From a virus: a stretch of DNA of 25,815 nt. A program made the translations under genes and the position numbers. The stretch spans positions 1 through 25,815 of IMG/VR virus record IMGVR_UViG_3300027969_000391. One strand, written 5' to 3'. Below, in pieces: positions 8,578-15,272 of this stretch; the first letter of the stretch is position 1; every line of letters begins with the position of its first letter. The notes under the pieces were generated by a model. That model saw only the letters and a program-made list of their open reading frames with translations. It was not told the origin of the DNA and searched no databases.

Positions 8578-8778
8578 CTGCTGCCGAGCCATCTCACGTG
8601 CTTGCAAGCATAACTCAGCGTATTTTTTAGCGGTATCAGGGTGCCAGCCACCCATCAATACGTCACAATTAACTTTCGCTCTATCTTCCCTGCGCGTTAG
8701 CTCGGTCATGCCGACCAAGTAAGTGCAAACAATAATGCCGAATAACGCTACTAAAATAACTACGCCGTCTGTTTTCAT
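8569..8778 (-). CDS. Small membrane protein, last gene of the minus-strand operon
   Basis: 69 residues; its end overlaps the last 9 bases of the convergent lysozyme gene, with no terminator between them. One N-terminal span (GVVILVALFGIIVCTYLVG, residues 5-23) is followed by a charged helical tail with two cysteines (C38 and C57). The start overlaps the stop of the sigma-like gene (ATGA). Family not recognised. Confidence 0.65.
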   Translation of the reverse strand: MKTDGVVILVALFGIIVCTYLVGMTELTRREDRAKVNCDVLMGGWHPDTAKKYAELCLQAREMARQQSR

Positions 8779-8957
8779 ATCACGTCTCCTAGTGAATATT
8801 TCTTTAACAAGTGGTACTTAAACTTCCGTAACGCCATACTTTCAATCTCGCTAACTCGACTACGGGAAAGCCCTAACTCATCTGCAACTTCTTGCTGGCT
8901 CATGTGGCCTTCGTTGTTCTGTGGCACAGGCGCATATTCTTCGTAATCGTCGTCCAT
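8775..8957 (-). CDS. Stand-alone sigma-70 region 4-like DNA-binding protein
   Basis: 60 residues. After an acidic N-terminus (MDDDYEEYAPVPQNN) comes SQQEVADELGLSRSRVSEIE followed by SMALRKFKYHLLKKY. This follows the helix-turn-helix of sigma-70 region 4.2, as in TLEEVG..F.VTRERIRQIEAKALRKLR of RpoD, including the xLRKxK end. Region 4.2 contacts the -35 promoter element and the beta-flap. With no regions 2 or 3 it cannot act as a full sigma factor, so it may work as an anti-sigma, co-activator or repressor. Coupled by TAATG to the gene upstream and by ATGA to the gene downstream. Confidence 0.8.
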   Translation of the reverse strand: MDDDYEEYAPVPQNNEGHMSQQEVADELGLSRSRVSEIESMALRKFKYHLLKKYSLGDVI

Positions 8958-9133
8958 TAGTATGCACCTTTCTTTGGTGCATTAATAACATGGCAGCAAT
9001 ACTTTTCCCCCATCTGTTTAATCATCCTCTTAGCATCCTCGGCTTGCTTTTGTTGTAATAACTCGCATATATCAGGGGTAAATCGCCCTGCCCGAATCAT
9101 TTGCGTGATCATATTCTTGTCGGTATTATTCAT
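8957..9133 (-). CDS. 58-residue unknown protein
   Basis: ATG at 9133 lies within the end of the preceding gene (8-base overlap); the TAA shares bases with the sigma-like ATG (TAATG). The peptide is polar and helical (MIRAGRFTPDICELLQQKQA) with a vicinal Cys pair (KYCCHV) near the end. AAGGAGC lies just upstream as a good ribosome site. No family recognised; gene status rests on the ribosome site and the tight overlaps. Confidence 0.65.
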   Translation of the reverse strand: MNNTDKNMITQMIRAGRFTPDICELLQQKQAEDAKRMIKQMGEKYCCHVINAPKKGAY

Positions 9134-9296
9134 AGTTGCTCCTTGTATTGACTTGTCGATAGGCTTGGATAGCCATACGCAAATCTTGTTTTAATAATTC
9201 TATCTCATAAGTATCCTCTAAAATTCGAGAATACGCTTCTGTTGCAAATTCAACTAAATTGGCGTGTGACCAAGCATAGAAATCAGGTTCGGTCAT
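9126..9296 (-). CDS. 56-residue unknown protein
   Basis: Starts at an ATGA overlap with the gene upstream (9293-9487) and ends overlapping the next start. Acidic helical peptide with WSHANLVEFATEAYSRI and ELLKQDLRMAIQAYRQVN. Family not recognised. It contains the ribosome site of the next gene near its end. Confidence 0.6.
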   Translation of the reverse strand: MTEPDFYAWSHANLVEFATEAYSRILEDTYEIELLKQDLRMAIQAYRQVNTRSNYE

Positions 9297-9487
9297 GGTG
9301 CTATAGCTTCCTTCATAATCTCAATACGCTCACGGCTAACCCGTAAGGTGTTGTACCTCATGTGCAGGCGTTCCATGATGGATGCTCGCTTGAGGCCACG
9401 TCGTTCCTCAATCAGCATAATTAATACTTCAGACTCATTGAGCTGATTCAGTACGGCTTGCAGCTTGCGCCAACTTAGCGGTTTCAT
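9293..9487 (-). CDS. 64-residue unknown basic helical protein
   Basis: I place the start at the ATG ending at 9487 (MKPLSWRKLQ), because GAAAGG lies 7 bases upstream; an in-frame TTG at 9511 has no such site. The peptide is helical, with VLIMLIEERRGLKRASIMER and YNTLRVSRERIEIMKEAIAP. The latter resembles the tail of small phage proteins of unknown role that end in ERxxxxxEA. It overlaps the coiled-coil gene upstream by 53 bases, a large overlap for this operon. Confidence 0.65.
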   Translation of the reverse strand: MKPLSWRKLQAVLNQLNESEVLIMLIEERRGLKRASIMERLHMRYNTLRVSRERIEIMKEAIAP

Positions 9488-9629
9488 CTTCGACCTTTCT
9501 TTGTAGTTCAATTGTTTCAGCAGTAATTTTTTTTAATGATCTAAGCGCAGCGTTGTACTGCCGCGCCCTGATCGTTTCTTCAGCCATCGCCGCCTTTAGC
9601 TTGGCTTTGTATTGTAATAATCTTTTCAC
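9435..9629 (-). CDS. 64-residue coiled-coil protein with GTG start
   Basis: Starts with GTG in a GTGA overlap with the preceding stop. The whole product is one predicted helix or coil (LKAAMAEETIRARQYNAALR, then TAETIELQRKVEDETAKLAQ). Only a weak purine-rich site (GAGAGAGAA) precedes it, so translation probably depends on coupling. Family not recognised. Confidence 0.6.
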   Translation of the reverse strand: MKRLLQYKAKLKAAMAEETIRARQYNAALRSLKKITAETIELQRKVEDETAKLAQAASRTESAQ

Positions 9630-9847
9630 TTCTCTCTCGCTTTCTGTAGTAACGCTTTAGCAAATTTATAGACGTCGCTATACTGGTACGTTTGATCTTC
9701 CGTAAAGATAGAACCTGCAAGGGCTTCTATTTCCGCATCTGTTAGTTCACGCAATTTATAAAGTGGCGTCAATTCAAACATAGGGTTTGGTGGCATTTCT
9801 TTAAAAAGTACGCCACTTTCAGACATATACGCTACTGATTCAGTCAT
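9626..9847 (-). CDS. 73-residue unknown protein with REL-T-EI / LQKAREK module
   Basis: AAGGAG lies 8 bases before the ATG at 9847, a strong ribosome site in a 17-base gap after the 24-residue gene. The C-terminal half (LRELTDAEIEALAGSIF ... FAKALLQKAREK) is a small module common in phage early-region proteins. The same module ends the protein at 9936-10154, so the two are partial paralogues with different N-termini. Confidence 0.7.
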   Translation of the reverse strand: MTESVAYMSESGVLFKEMPPNPMFELTPLYKLRELTDAEIEALAGSIFTEDQTYQYSDVYKFAKALLQKAREK

Positions 9848-9958
9848 GGTTCTTCTCCTTTTGGTTATTTACTGCAATACGAACAACAACATTGACTAGG
9901 TATTCTGTGGCATTTGCTACAAAAAATATTTTGGTTCATTTCTCTCTCGCTTTCTGTA
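9629..9958. repeat. Dispersed 19-bp direct repeat at the 3' ends of two paralogous genes
   Basis: TTCTCTCTCGCTTTCTGTA on the + strand occurs near 9630-9648 and near 9940-9958. It encodes the shared QKAREK ending on the minus strand. It shows that the C-terminal modules of the genes at 9626 and 9936 were duplicated or recombined recently compared with the rest of each gene. Confidence 0.75.
9865..9939 (-). CDS. 24-residue Cys-rich zinc-ribbon-like miniprotein
   Basis: The ATG (9939-9937) overlaps the preceding TGA as ATGA, and the TAA (9867-9865) is 17 bases before the next start. The peptide contains FCSKCHRIPSQCCCSYCSK: a CxxC pair, a histidine, then CCCxxC, which would suit a single Zn(II) or a zinc-ribbon knuckle. 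Six of 24 residues are Cys. The reading frame fits exactly between two genes that would otherwise be separated by 88 bases in an operon without gaps, which is the main support for it being translated. Confidence 0.6.
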   Translation of the reverse strand: MNQNIFCSKCHRIPSQCCCSYCSK

Positions 9959-10154
9959 AAATTTCTCTAATACATTCAAGTTGTAACCATCCAAAATTAT
10001 TAACATCAAAATACTGGTCGTACACTTCTTTTATTTCATCTTCTGTTAACTCACGCAACTCAACTTCTTTAGATAGCCGATTAACTTCTAACATCAACCG
10101 TGCAATCGTACCCTCGGCACTCTCAAGCAATTTAATCAACTGTTGTTCGTTCAT
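9936..10154 (-). CDS. 72-residue unknown protein, paralogue of 9626-9847 at its C-terminus
   Basis: Starts at an ATGA overlap with the helicase stop. An N-terminal coiled-coil helix (LIKLLESAEGTIARLMLEVN, RLSKEVE) precedes LRELTEDEIKEVYDQYFD and IREILQKAREK. The second part matches the module in the protein at 9626-9847; about 19 identical bases at the 3' end of both genes confirm common descent. Function unknown. Confidence 0.7.
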   Translation of the reverse strand: MNEQQLIKLLESAEGTIARLMLEVNRLSKEVELRELTEDEIKEVYDQYFDVNNFGWLQLECIREILQKAREK

Positions 10155-11482
10155 GTTAGTTCCTCCATAGCAATTTCCGATAACGCTTTTTTATCCTTCA
10201 AAGCACCTAAAATGCGCTCCTCAATCGTTTTCGTTGTGATCAGGATGTAAACCCATACATCATGTTTTTGACCGCTTCGGTGCAGTCTGCCGATGGTTTG
10301 TTCGTAATACTCTAGCGACCACGGCAGAGACACAAACACCATCTTGCATCCGCCATGTTGTAGATTTAACCCATGCCCTGCCGATAGCGGGTGAATTAAC
10401 AACAGTTCTATTTCGCCTGCGTTCCAACGGGCAATTGACTGCGGATTATTGATCGTCTGTGCGTTAGGATACCTACGCTTGAGTTCTGCTAGCTCCTCAA
10501 CGTAGTTGTAAACAATAATGGTATTCGCCCGTTGGTTTTCATTCAGCAGCTCATCTAACATATCAAACTTGTGGGTGCTAAACCAAATAGGCGTTTGGGT
10601 GACGTTCATGCGCCCAGGTGTATTGGACGCTGTTGTTTCGGTACTGTAAACAAACCCTGACGACATTTGTTGTAACTTCTGTGTAACAACGGCGGCGCTA
10701 ACTGCCGTAATTTTTTCTTTACCAAACTGCACAACAAAGTCCTTCTTCATCTTCTCATAATGGCTACGGTCAGCCATATCACAACGCATTTCAACGATGT
10801 GTAGCGGTGGTAGTTGATCAGCGTACTCGCCAGCGTCTAACACAAACGTCGCAGGTTTAATCGTGTGCATGACTTCAGGCAGCGCACCCTTGCGTGGCGC
10901 CCACTCGCCAAAGTCTTTGTTCATTAGGATAAAATACTTTTGCATAAAAGCCCCCTTTGACCGCCCTAGTAACTGTTGGTCGATAATCTTACATTGTCCA
11001 AACACATCCTCAAGGCCATTGCTAGTAAACGATCCTGTCAAACCCCAACGTATTTTGATGGGGTCAATAACTTTATTAAGGGCTTTAAAACGTGCGCCTG
11101 ATGGATTTTTTAGCCTAGTCAGCTCATCGAACACGATACCGTCGAAGTCCATGTCGTCTGGCAAGGACTGTAAGTTGTCGTAATTAGTTACAACGACTAG
11201 CGCCTTAGACTCAAACGCTTCTTTGCGTTGCTTTGGTGTGCCTACGGCGACGGCTAACTTCATAAAAGGCGCCCACTTCGGCTGCTCAACAGGCCACACG
11301 TCCGTGCAGACACGTTTCGGTGCAATAACTAGCCACCGAGTCACAACGCCGTTGTACAAACAATCGTACATGGCGCGTAGCGTGATAGCCGTCTTACCTG
11401 CACCAACAGGCGCAAGAATCATCGCACGGTCATGCTCGTACAAAAAATCAGCGGCTATCTCTTGGTAATCACGTAATCGCAT
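10151..11482 (-). CDS. SNF2-like superfamily 2 helicase / DNA translocase
   Basis: 443 residues from the ATG at 11482 (MRLRDYQE), which has AAAAGGA 6 bases upstream; the longer TTG start at 11500 lacks a site. Motifs in order: Q-like RDYQ; Walker A APVGAGKTA (K30); motif Ia LVIAPKRV; motif II VFDELTRLKN, a DEAH variant with DELT; motif III GLTGSFTSNG; C-terminal lobe with motif V HGLNLQHG and motif VI QTIGRLHRSGQKHDV. The RxHRxGQ form is that of SNF2/Rad54-type enzymes, which usually translocate on duplex DNA without strand separation. It forms an operon with VRR-NUC, a pairing common in phages, and probably acts in recombination or fork repair. Confidence 0.9.
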   Translation of the reverse strand: MRLRDYQEIAADFLYEHDRAMILAPVGAGKTAITLRAMYDCLYNGVVTRWLVIAPKRVCTDVWPVEQPKWAPFMKLAVAVGTPKQRKEAFESKALVVVTNYDNLQSLPDDMDFDGIVFDELTRLKNPSGARFKALNKVIDPIKIRWGLTGSFTSNGLEDVFGQCKIIDQQLLGRSKGAFMQKYFILMNKDFGEWAPRKGALPEVMHTIKPATFVLDAGEYADQLPPLHIVEMRCDMADRSHYEKMKKDFVVQFGKEKITAVSAAVVTQKLQQMSSGFVYSTETTASNTPGRMNVTQTPIWFSTHKFDMLDELLNENQRANTIIVYNYVEELAELKRRYPNAQTINNPQSIARWNAGEIELLLIHPLSAGHGLNLQHGGCKMVFVSLPWSLEYYEQTIGRLHRSGQKHDVWVYILITTKTIEERILGALKDKKALSEIAMEELT

Positions 11483-13070
11483 GGTTAATCCTTTTTCCAA
11501 TCCAAGCCACTACAGGTACTGCCCATGAATTACCAAGAGCTTTGTAGCGTGAGCCGTCTGGTGTGTCTTTACCTTTTGGTCTAATGTCCGTATATCCATC
11601 AGGAAAACCTTGTAATCGTTCACATTCTTTTGGGGTTAAACGTCTAACTGCCATGTTTGTATGAATATGTTGGTCTTGATGCGTTGATATAGTAAATACT
11701 TGCTCATCTTTCCCTAAATAACCTTTGCCGCCGCCTTCACAGCCCCCACGCACTTTAAACGCATGAGCTACAAATACTTGTGCATGATGCGATTGTGGGC
11801 TTGGTTGCAATGCACCAATTGAATTAGCAACATCTAATTCCGTGGCGCTAAACGTATTGGCTTTAGCATCTTCACGAACACTATACGCAACTGCATGAGT
11901 TGTTCTTATATCACCTAAATCAAAAGTATTTAATGTATTGGCTAGACCATCATCAACCCATGTTTCAAAATCATCAACCGATTGCGCCCTACGACTTTTT
12001 CTAAATGCTTGTTGAACTATGCCCCCAACGCTTTCTAAAGTTCCCCCACTTGGGCTTTTAATGGTTTGATTAACATCTGAAAGACTTAAATTATACGAAT
12101 CAAAAGCCTGAACCAAAGGTACATTACCCCCACCAGTACCCCATCTTGAGGTAACAGTTGTACAAGTTTCACCCATTTCTTTAACTCGACTATCCGCAGG
12201 ATGATTTTCATACGCTATTAACTTCATCATCGTAGGGTTGCAATCATCCGAACTAATACCTTTGTAATCTCTAGCAGTTAATGGGCCAGTAATGTCCGTA
12301 CAAATCATGTTAAATCCGTCGGCTCGACTGTAGTCGTTGCAGGTTGTTTCGAGGCAGTTAGCAATGCTTGGTATAGCGTCGGTGGTAACTTCTTTCCGCG
12401 TTTCTCGGCTCGGCGCAATATCCCTGCGCACGCCGTCGAACTCAAATAAAACTTCTGCGGGATCGAAGTCGTCTCTAGCACTTGCGATAACAAACACTCT
12501 TTTGCGTCGTTGGGCCAAGCCGAAATATTGGGCATCGAGGACGCGCCACGCAACTGCTCTTTTGGGGCCATCAATAAAACCAGCGTCTGTCCATCTGCCC
12601 CCTGATGGGATGAGCGCATCACTTTCGCCGGCAAGTCCAGCCAAAAAGCACCCAAAGGCGTTGTCTTTGGTGTTGAGGACTCCTGGCACGTTTTCCCAAA
12701 AGATGATGGCTGGACTGGATTGTTGAATAAGTCTAATGTTGTCAATAGCATTTGCAATCTCACAAAAAATTAATGATAAATTTCCACGGCTATCGTCTAA
12801 TGACTGCCGTAGACCCGCTACACTAAAGGCTTGGCATGGTGTGCCGCCACAAAACACGTCTGGCGCTTCTACTTCACCAGACGCAATACGATTTGGCAAC
12901 AATGTCATGTCACCTAGGTTAGGTACTTGAGGATAATGATGTTTTAACACCGCACAAGGGAATGGCTCAATTTCTGATAACCATGCCGCTTCCCATCCAA
13001 GCGGGTGCCAAGCAACACTAGCCGCCTCAATACCACTACATACACTACCGAATCTTATCTTTCCATTCAT
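11469..13070 (-). CDS. Orphan DNA (cytosine-5) methyltransferase
   Basis: 533 residues. Motif I FGSVCSGIEAAS (7-18) binds SAM; motif IV GGTPCQAFSVAG carries the catalytic Cys79; motif VI FWENVPGV (ENV 126-128); motif VIII QRRKRVFVI (187-195); motif IX RRLTPKECERLQGFP (476-490); motif X ALGNSWAVPV (512-521). All key residues are present, so it should be active. The target-recognition region between VIII and IX is about 280 residues, very long, with several repeated beta units (see finding). No restriction enzyme gene is adjacent, so it probably protects phage DNA from host restriction or marks it. It overlaps the nuclease gene by 26 bases and the helicase by 14. Confidence 0.95.
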   Translation of the reverse strand: MNGKIRFGSVCSGIEAASVAWHPLGWEAAWLSEIEPFPCAVLKHHYPQVPNLGDMTLLPNRIASGEVEAPDVFCGGTPCQAFSVAGLRQSLDDSRGNLSLIFCEIANAIDNIRLIQQSSPAIIFWENVPGVLNTKDNAFGCFLAGLAGESDALIPSGGRWTDAGFIDGPKRAVAWRVLDAQYFGLAQRRKRVFVIASARDDFDPAEVLFEFDGVRRDIAPSRETRKEVTTDAIPSIANCLETTCNDYSRADGFNMICTDITGPLTARDYKGISSDDCNPTMMKLIAYENHPADSRVKEMGETCTTVTSRWGTGGGNVPLVQAFDSYNLSLSDVNQTIKSPSGGTLESVGGIVQQAFRKSRRAQSVDDFETWVDDGLANTLNTFDLGDIRTTHAVAYSVREDAKANTFSATELDVANSIGALQPSPQSHHAQVFVAHAFKVRGGCEGGGKGYLGKDEQVFTISTHQDQHIHTNMAVRRLTPKECERLQGFPDGYTDIRPKGKDTPDGSRYKALGNSWAVPVVAWIGKRINHAIT

Positions 13071-13320
13071 CTATTTGCTCCTTAGTCCATAAACACGCAT
13101 ACTTTTGGGATAACCCCGTTACTTCTTCCATAAAAAATTTCTGTAGGGCAGACACTTTCCCGCCTTTTGTTTTTAATTCTACGAACCATGTATCACCGTT
13201 GGGCAGGCACGCAATCTGATCTGTCACGCCACGTTGGTTGATTGACCTAAACTTATAAGTCTTCCCGCCTATTGACATAACCGCCCATTTAAAATAAGAT
13301 TCAATTTCTTTTTCATTCAT
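13045..13320 (-). CDS. VRR-NUC domain nuclease
   Basis: 91 residues, close to a bare VRR-NUC domain. The core GVTDQIACLPNGDTWFVELK plus TKGGKVSALQ gives the PD-(D/E)xK catalytic set: Asp in GVTD, Glu and Lys in ELK, then the conserved Gln after SAL. Small stand-alone phage VRR-NUC proteins are structure-selective endonucleases acting on branched DNA such as Holliday junctions, and often lie beside an SNF2-type helicase as here. There is no ribosome site before its ATG, and a promoter -10 ends only 7 bases upstream, so the mRNA may be leaderless. Confidence 0.88.
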   Translation of the reverse strand: MNEKEIESYFKWAVMSIGGKTYKFRSINQRGVTDQIACLPNGDTWFVELKTKGGKVSALQKFFMEEVTGLSQKYACLWTKEQIDEWKDKIR

Positions 13321-13327
13321 GTAAAAA

Positions 13328-13357
13328 AGTTTAACACATAATTTAAAAGTGTGGTAA
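13328..13357 (-). promoter_or_regulatory. Promoter of the minus-strand nuclease/methyltransferase/helicase operon
   Basis: On the minus strand: -35 TTACCA (13357-13352), 18-base spacer, extended -10 TGTTAAACT with TAAACT at 13333-13328. Transcription would begin near 13321, right at the VRR-NUC ATG. It uses the same bases as the divergent + strand promoter. Confidence 0.5.
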
Positions 13358-13358
13358 A
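13330..13358. repeat. 9-bp inverted repeat between divergent operons
   Basis: TTTAACACA (13330-13338) and TGTGGTAAA (13350-13358) are inverted copies with one mismatch around an 11-base centre. The arms coincide with the -35/-10 elements of the two divergent promoters, so the symmetry may simply be two related promoters back to back, or an operator for a dimeric regulator. Confidence 0.6.
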
Positions 13359-13360
13359 GT
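13331..13360 (+). promoter_or_regulatory. Promoter of the plus-strand replication operon
   Basis: -35 TTAACA (13331-13336), 18-base spacer, extended -10 TGGTAAAGT with TAAAGT at 13355-13360. The start would be near 13367, leaving a leader of about 30 bases with GTAAAGGAAATTAAT before the ATG at 13396. It overlaps the opposite promoter almost completely. Confidence 0.55.
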
Positions 13361-13395
13361 AGAATCTCAAATCAACTAAGGTAAAGGAAATTAAT

Positions 13396-14523
13396 ATGGC
13401 TCAACATTCAAATATCGTCGGTGGCTCAACTGCCAAAAGGGTTATGGGTTGCCCAGGCTCTGTAGCGTTATGCGCTAAGATGCCACCAAGACCAAGTAGC
13501 GTTTACGCTGACTTAGGTACATTACTTCACAATGCAGTAGCACAAGTGCTAGACCAAGGCGTAACACCTGAGTCGTTGCTAGGTATGAAGTACCAAGACC
13601 AAGTGCTGACGCAAGACCATATCGACAACAAACTCCATGTTGCCCTTAATTTACTTAGCGAGATAGACCCTAAGTTAGAAATGGAATACGCCGTGGAGAC
13701 TGAAGTTGGCTTTGGTGACTTCTTACCTGACGTGTTTGGTTCATGTGACTTGCTAGGCCGTATAGGTAATCGGGCTATCGTACTGGATTGGAAGTTTGGC
13801 GATGGCGTAGCAGTCGGCGTAGAAGAAAACGAACAGCTCTTATTCTATGCAGCAGCAGCTATGCGTACACCTTCAGTAGCATGGGTGTTTGATGGCGCAA
13901 CAGAAATCGAGTGCGTTATTGTACAACCACCAAGTGTTAAGCGCTGGATAACAACCGTAGATCGTGTCAAAATTTTTGAAAATAATTTAGTTGCATCCGT
14001 CAAGGAATCACAGAAGAAGAACGCTGGACTAAGCGCTGGTGAGCATTGCCGATGGTGCGCTGCAAAACCAATCTGCCCTAAGATGACAGGCGCAGTTGAC
14101 CGTGCCTTACAGGCTCAGATGGTGAGCCTTGATGCTGATACAATAGGCGCCTACTTAAAGAATTGTGATTTATTAGAACAATGGATTACCGATCTGCGAG
14201 CGTTAGCCCACCAGATGTTAGAAGCAGACAAGCCTGTGCCAGGTTGGAAGTTAGTTAATAAGCGTGCGACACGTCAATGGGCTAATGAAGATCAGGCAGC
14301 AGATGTGTTAGCAAAAGTAATCCCCGAAGCTGAGTTGTATGTAACCAAGTTGATTACACCAGCAGTTGCGGAAAAGGTACTCAAGAAGTTAGGTGATAAA
14401 TTGCCTGACGACTTAGTAATAGCAGTAAGTAGTGGCAGTACGTTGGCACGGGAAGAAGATCCCCGTCCAGCCGTAGTACAAATCGGGAAGCAACTTGTTG
14501 CAGCCCTTTCTAAAATCCAATAG
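13396..14523 (+). CDS. DUF2800-type Cas4/RecB-like Fe-S exonuclease
   Basis: 375 residues with AAAGGA upstream. PD-(D/E)xK features: His45 in LGTLLHNAV, Asp118 in GSCDLLG, Asp131 and Lys133 in VLDWKFG, and Gln147 in NEQLLFYAAAA. Cysteines C19 (with GCPGSVALC) and C218, C221 and C227 (CRWCAAKPIC) give the one-plus-three cluster of Cas4/AddB-type [4Fe-4S] nucleases. In phages DUF2800 proteins stand next to ssDNA-binding and polymerase genes, as here, and probably make single-stranded ends for recombination or replication. It is the first gene of the replication operon. Confidence 0.9.
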   Translation: MAQHSNIVGGSTAKRVMGCPGSVALCAKMPPRPSSVYADLGTLLHNAVAQVLDQGVTPESLLGMKYQDQVLTQDHIDNKLHVALNLLSEIDPKLEMEYAVETEVGFGDFLPDVFGSCDLLGRIGNRAIVLDWKFGDGVAVGVEENEQLLFYAAAAMRTPSVAWVFDGATEIECVIVQPPSVKRWITTVDRVKIFENNLVASVKESQKKNAGLSAGEHCRWCAAKPICPKMTGAVDRALQAQMVSLDADTIGAYLKNCDLLEQWITDLRALAHQMLEADKPVPGWKLVNKRATRQWANEDQAADVLAKVIPEAELYVTKLITPAVAEKVLKKLGDKLPDDLVIAVSSGSTLAREEDPRPAVVQIGKQLVAALSKIQ

Positions 14524-14534
14524 GAACTAAACTA

Positions 14535-15191
14535 ATGTCTAATATAACTACGTTTTCAGCAGCAAATCTACCTTCTGTAACTTCATTATCGACAGCACTC
14601 CGCGCTTTAGAAACCGATGTTGGCGCAGCAGGTGTTGTTATCCTCAAGATGGACAAGACAGGTCATTGGGTGTTCGGTGCAGATCAAACCGAAGTCGAAG
14701 ATGACTCAACATGGGCAGTCAATCCGTTCTCATTTGTGCATGGTTTCATAGCTTGGGGCGACGGTGAGGTGCTTGGCGAGAAGATGGTCAGCGTAAGCCA
14801 GCCATTGCCTGAGTTAGAAGCAGCGCCACCAATGGCTCGTAAAGGTTGGGAGACTCAGGTTGGGATGTCTATGAAGTGTTTAAGTGGCGAAGATAAGGGC
14901 ATGGAAGTCCGTTACACCACAACTTCGGTTGGTGGTAAGCGTTCTGTACAAGCCCTTGCAGTTGCCATCGCCACACAAGTAGACACCGATCCGAAGTTGC
15001 CTGTACCGATTGTTACGCTTGAGAAAGAGCATTACAGTCACAAGTCGTATGGTCGCATTTACACACCAATTTTTAAAATTGCAAGTTGGATGAGTATGAC
15101 CGATGAAGCTGGTACGCCAGCAGAAGAAACAGCAGTAGAAGCAGAAGAAGCGGCAGCGCCTGTAACAACAGCGCGTAGACGTCGCAGCTAA
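14535..15191 (+). CDS. Probable phage ssDNA-binding protein
   Basis: 218 residues, starting 11 bases after the nuclease gene. I cannot name the family from motifs. The position between a DUF2800 nuclease and the DNA polymerase is where phages usually carry their ssDNA-binding protein. The body is mixed beta/alpha (GAAGVVILKMDKTGHWVFGA, SYGRIYTPIFKIASWM). The tail is very acidic (EETAVEAEEAAA), as in SSB proteins that recruit partners, but ends in a basic ARRRRS. Function is inferred. Confidence 0.6.
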   Translation: MSNITTFSAANLPSVTSLSTALRALETDVGAAGVVILKMDKTGHWVFGADQTEVEDDSTWAVNPFSFVHGFIAWGDGEVLGEKMVSVSQPLPELEAAPPMARKGWETQVGMSMKCLSGEDKGMEVRYTTTSVGGKRSVQALAVAIATQVDTDPKLPVPIVTLEKEHYSHKSYGRIYTPIFKIASWMSMTDEAGTPAEETAVEAEEAAAPVTTARRRRS

Positions 15192-15196
15192 AGAAA

Positions 15197-15265
15197 TGGG
15201 GTTAGTCTGTGATTATTCAGTCTAGTACACACAAGTCGAAGAACTAAGAAAACCGACTAGCCCCA
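15197..15265 (+). promoter_or_regulatory. Long-range stem in the leader of the DNA polymerase gene
   Basis: TGGGGTTAGTC (15197-15207) can pair over 11 bp (one G-U) with GACTAGCCCCA (15255-15265), enclosing 47 bases. The right arm ends 7 bases before the polymerase ATG. There is no Shine-Dalgarno sequence there; the bases before the ATG are pyrimidine-rich (CCCCACCTACCT). The stem may control entry of ribosomes or act as an mRNA processing or attenuation site. Confidence 0.45.
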
Positions 15266-15272
15266 CCTACCT

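Noticed and set aside
8599-8610. 12-bp palindrome TGCTTGCAAGCA
   Set aside because: It is inside the coding end of the 69-residue gene and has no T-run; one such palindrome in this length is not surprising.
9488-9511. TTG start for the 64-residue protein ending at 9293
   Set aside because: The GAAAGG site fits the internal ATG at 9487 instead.
9892-10170. 92-codon plus-strand frame
   Set aside because: It is antisense to three coupled minus-strand genes and has no family resemblance.
11483-11500. TTG start giving the helicase six more residues
   Set aside because: The ATG at 11482 has an AAAAGGA site at good distance and begins with the Q-motif region (RLRDYQ); the TTG has no site.
12337-12726. 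Plus- and minus-strand alternative frames inside the methyltransferase gene
   Set aside because: All methyltransferase motifs lie in one continuous frame; the other frames are shadows.
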